Source: an uncultured Collinsella sp.
GTDB lineage: Bacteria > Actinomycetota > Coriobacteriia > Coriobacteriales > Coriobacteriaceae
NCBI GenBank assembly: GCA_958428675.1
Contig: CAUAGV010000098.1
Location: 1-6,517 of the forward strand
DNA: 6,517 nucleotides
Direction: 5' to 3'
In this document: positions 5,164 through 6,517 of the stretch, piece after piece
How positions within the stretch are numbered: the stretch's first letter is position 1
How the letters are laid out: the number at the start of each line of letters is the position of its first letter
Made by a program: the position numbers and the translations under genes
Notes under the pieces: generated by a model
Database searches by the model: none
What the model was told of the DNA's origin: nothing
Seen by the model: the letters and a program-made list of their open reading frames with translations, nothing else

Positions 5164-6517
5164 CTACGAACGGCGGATAACCTCGGTCACGACCTCGGAT
5201 ACCGTGGCAATGTTCGTCGGGTTGACATTGTGGGGCAGGTCGTCCTCGGTACGAGCGCAAGCCAGACGCGTGCCGTCCACGCCGGCGATGGTGAGGGCTC
5301 GGCGGCTCGCCTCGAGCGCGGCGTAGGCATCGGTCTTGGCATAGGGCATCTCGAGCGCGCCACAATCGACATGGAACGACTTGCACACCTTGCTGACCAG
5401 GTTCATGATGCGGCGATCGCCCTTGAGCAGCTGCTGTTCGCCCTCAACCGTCACCACCGAAAGCCTACCGGCGCCGACGGATTCAAGATTGATGAAGAAT
5501 ACGCCGCGGAGCTTATCGCGATGCGAAGCCAAGAAGGCCTTCATGCCGGCGCCATCACAATCCGAGGCGCCCGTTGCCACAAACCAGATATCGTGACCGA
5601 GCAGCTCATCGTCACCCATAGAGGCGACAGCCGAGAGCATATCTTCGGAAGAAGCGCCGTCGGAAGACGTAGCGCCGCCCTTCCAGCCATCGTCATCGTC
5701 CTCGAAATTATCCCACGAACCGATGCCGCGACCGGACTTCTTGGCATCGTAATCGTCTTCGACGCCCAGCCAGTCACTCATGCTGTCCTGTTCGTTTTTC
5801 TTTTTACGACCGAACAGGCCGCCCAGGCCGCGCTTGCGAGACTTGGGTGCCGCAGGGGCGGGAGCCGAAATGGTCTCGATCGGCTGTGCGCCCGACGCAA
5901 CGGGCATAGGAGGCGCAACGGGTGCCGATGTGGGTTCGGGACCCTGGGCGGTAGCAAAGGGGTCGTTGACCTGTGCGGAGGGATCGGGAAGGTCGAACAG
6001 CGACGTGCGAGACGCAACGTTTGTCTGCTTCATCGACGGCAGCGACGGATCGGGGACCGAAGCCAGCGGAGACGAGGAGGGTGCAGGCGACGGTGCCGAC
6101 GCCGGATCGGGAACATTCATCTGCGGACGCGGCGATGCTTGGGAGGAAATCTGGGCCATAAGGGAATCGACCGTTTCGTCCTGGGTGGGAGCGACATTGG
6201 CAACCGTGGCACCGGAACCACTCGGGGTCGGCATGGTGAAAATCTGCGTGGAGTAAGGCCTCGACTCATCCGTCTCGGGAGTCTCGGAAACCGCAGGCAC
6301 CTCCTCCTGCTCGACCTCGGCCGAATCACCTTGATCGGCTGCCGCGTATTGCTCTTCGTCAGAGTTGGCCTCGACGGACTCGTCCTCGGCAGCATCCTGA
6401 ATTTCGGCAGCATCAATGGGCTCGTCATCGTCTGCCGCGTCGCCCTGCTCATCGGAAACAGGAAGGGGCTCGGCAATCGCGGTGCCTTGCTTTTCAAACG
6501 TTATCGTGGAATCGAAC
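5164..6517 (-). CDS. Disordered protein with C-terminal M28-peptidase-like region (5' end outside window)
   Basis: The frame is open from the right edge to TAG at 5164, about 450 codons, so the true start is outside; the GTG at 6300 is in-frame but lacks start context. The first part is disordered: an acidic stretch (about 6301-6480, many D/E/A), then Pro/Ser/Ala-rich sequence with three (V/L)PDP(A/S) motifs, then a basic patch (SRKRG..GRKKKN, about 5795-5850) and an Asp-rich segment. From about 5615 to the end it becomes globular and resembles the second half of an M28 zinc peptidase fold: WFVATGASDCDGAGMKAF (about 5533-5590), FFINLESVGAG (about 5470-5502) and ARTEDDLPHNVNPTN (about 5215-5260), with typical spacing. 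Compared with active members, the EE pair after GA is SD, the NLD aspartate is E, and the final metal-binding His before TPED is R. It may therefore be catalytically altered or inactive. The N-terminal half of the domain, if present, would lie upstream, outside the window. Confidence 0.6.
   Translation of the reverse strand, partial: FDSTITFEKQGTAIAEPLPVSDEQGDAADDDEPIDAAEIQDAAEDESVEANSDEEQYAAADQGDSAEVEQEEVPAVSETPETDESRPYSTQIFTMPTPSGSGATVANVAPTQDETVDSLMAQISSQASPRPQMNVPDPASAPSPAPSSSPLASVPDPSLPSMKQTNVASRTSLFDLPDPSAQVNDPFATAQGPEPTSAPVAPPMPVASGAQPIETISAPAPAAPKSRKRGLGGLFGRKKKNEQDSMSDWLGVEDDYDAKKSGRGIGSWDNFEDDDDGWKGGATSSDGASSEDMLSAVASMGDDELLGHDIWFVATGASDCDGAGMKAFLASHRDKLRGVFFINLESVGAGRLSVVTVEGEQQLLKGDRRIMNLVSKVCKSFHVDCGALEMPYAKTDAYAALEASRRALTIAGVDGTRLACARTEDDLPHNVNPTNIATVSEVVTEVIRRS

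Noticed and set aside
5780..6256. 158-codon plus-strand frame
   Set aside because: It is the complement of the Pro/Ser/Ala-rich low-complexity coding sequence, which yields long antisense open frames in GC-rich DNA.
6298..6300. GTG at 6300 as start of the M28-like gene
   Set aside because: The frame stays open and of the same composition to the window edge, and there is no ribosome binding site before this GTG.

Overview
The window looks like chromosome from a high-GC Gram-positive bacterium. The evidence is a sortase-type LPSTG surface protein built from CnaB-like pilin domains, strong AAGGAG ribosome binding sites five bases from each visible start, and GC-rich codon use. A Coriobacteriia gut bacterium (Collinsella-like) is my best guess. 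That guess rests on protein flavour, not on a marker gene, and should be treated as inference.

Layout. Bases 1-628 (minus strand) hold the first 209 codons of purB, adenylosuccinate lyase; its 3' part lies outside. Bases 629-1052 contain no gene I can support, but they are structured. There are two near-identical 51-bp direct repeats that begin with the last 18 bases of the neighbouring tRNA gene, several short hairpins, and an inverted copy of that tRNA's T arm. A bidirectional hairpin terminator at 1010-1050 follows the tRNA. Bases 1053-1127 (minus) are an intact tRNA-Gly with anticodon CCC. Bases 1128-1424 are a divergent spacer holding a probable tRNA promoter and the leader of the next gene.

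Bases 1425-4856 (plus) encode a complete 1143-residue secreted, cell-wall-anchored adhesin. It has a signal peptide, an N-terminal thioester domain (YC plus TQxAxW motifs), six CnaB/SpaA-like stalk domains, a less familiar cysteine-containing C-terminal domain, and an LPSTG sorting signal. No sortase or partner pilin is in view, so it looks like a stand-alone adhesin gene. A strong hairpin at 4864-4902 separates it from a convergent minus-strand operon.

That operon reads right to left. It starts with a large protein (5164 to beyond 6517) with a long disordered acidic and Pro/Ser-rich region followed by what resembles the C-terminal half of an M28-type peptidase domain with altered metal/catalytic residues. 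Next, 21 bases downstream, comes a 72-residue single-pass membrane protein (4924-5142, GTG start). Functional links among purB, the tRNA, the adhesin and this operon are not evident; only the last two genes look co-transcribed.
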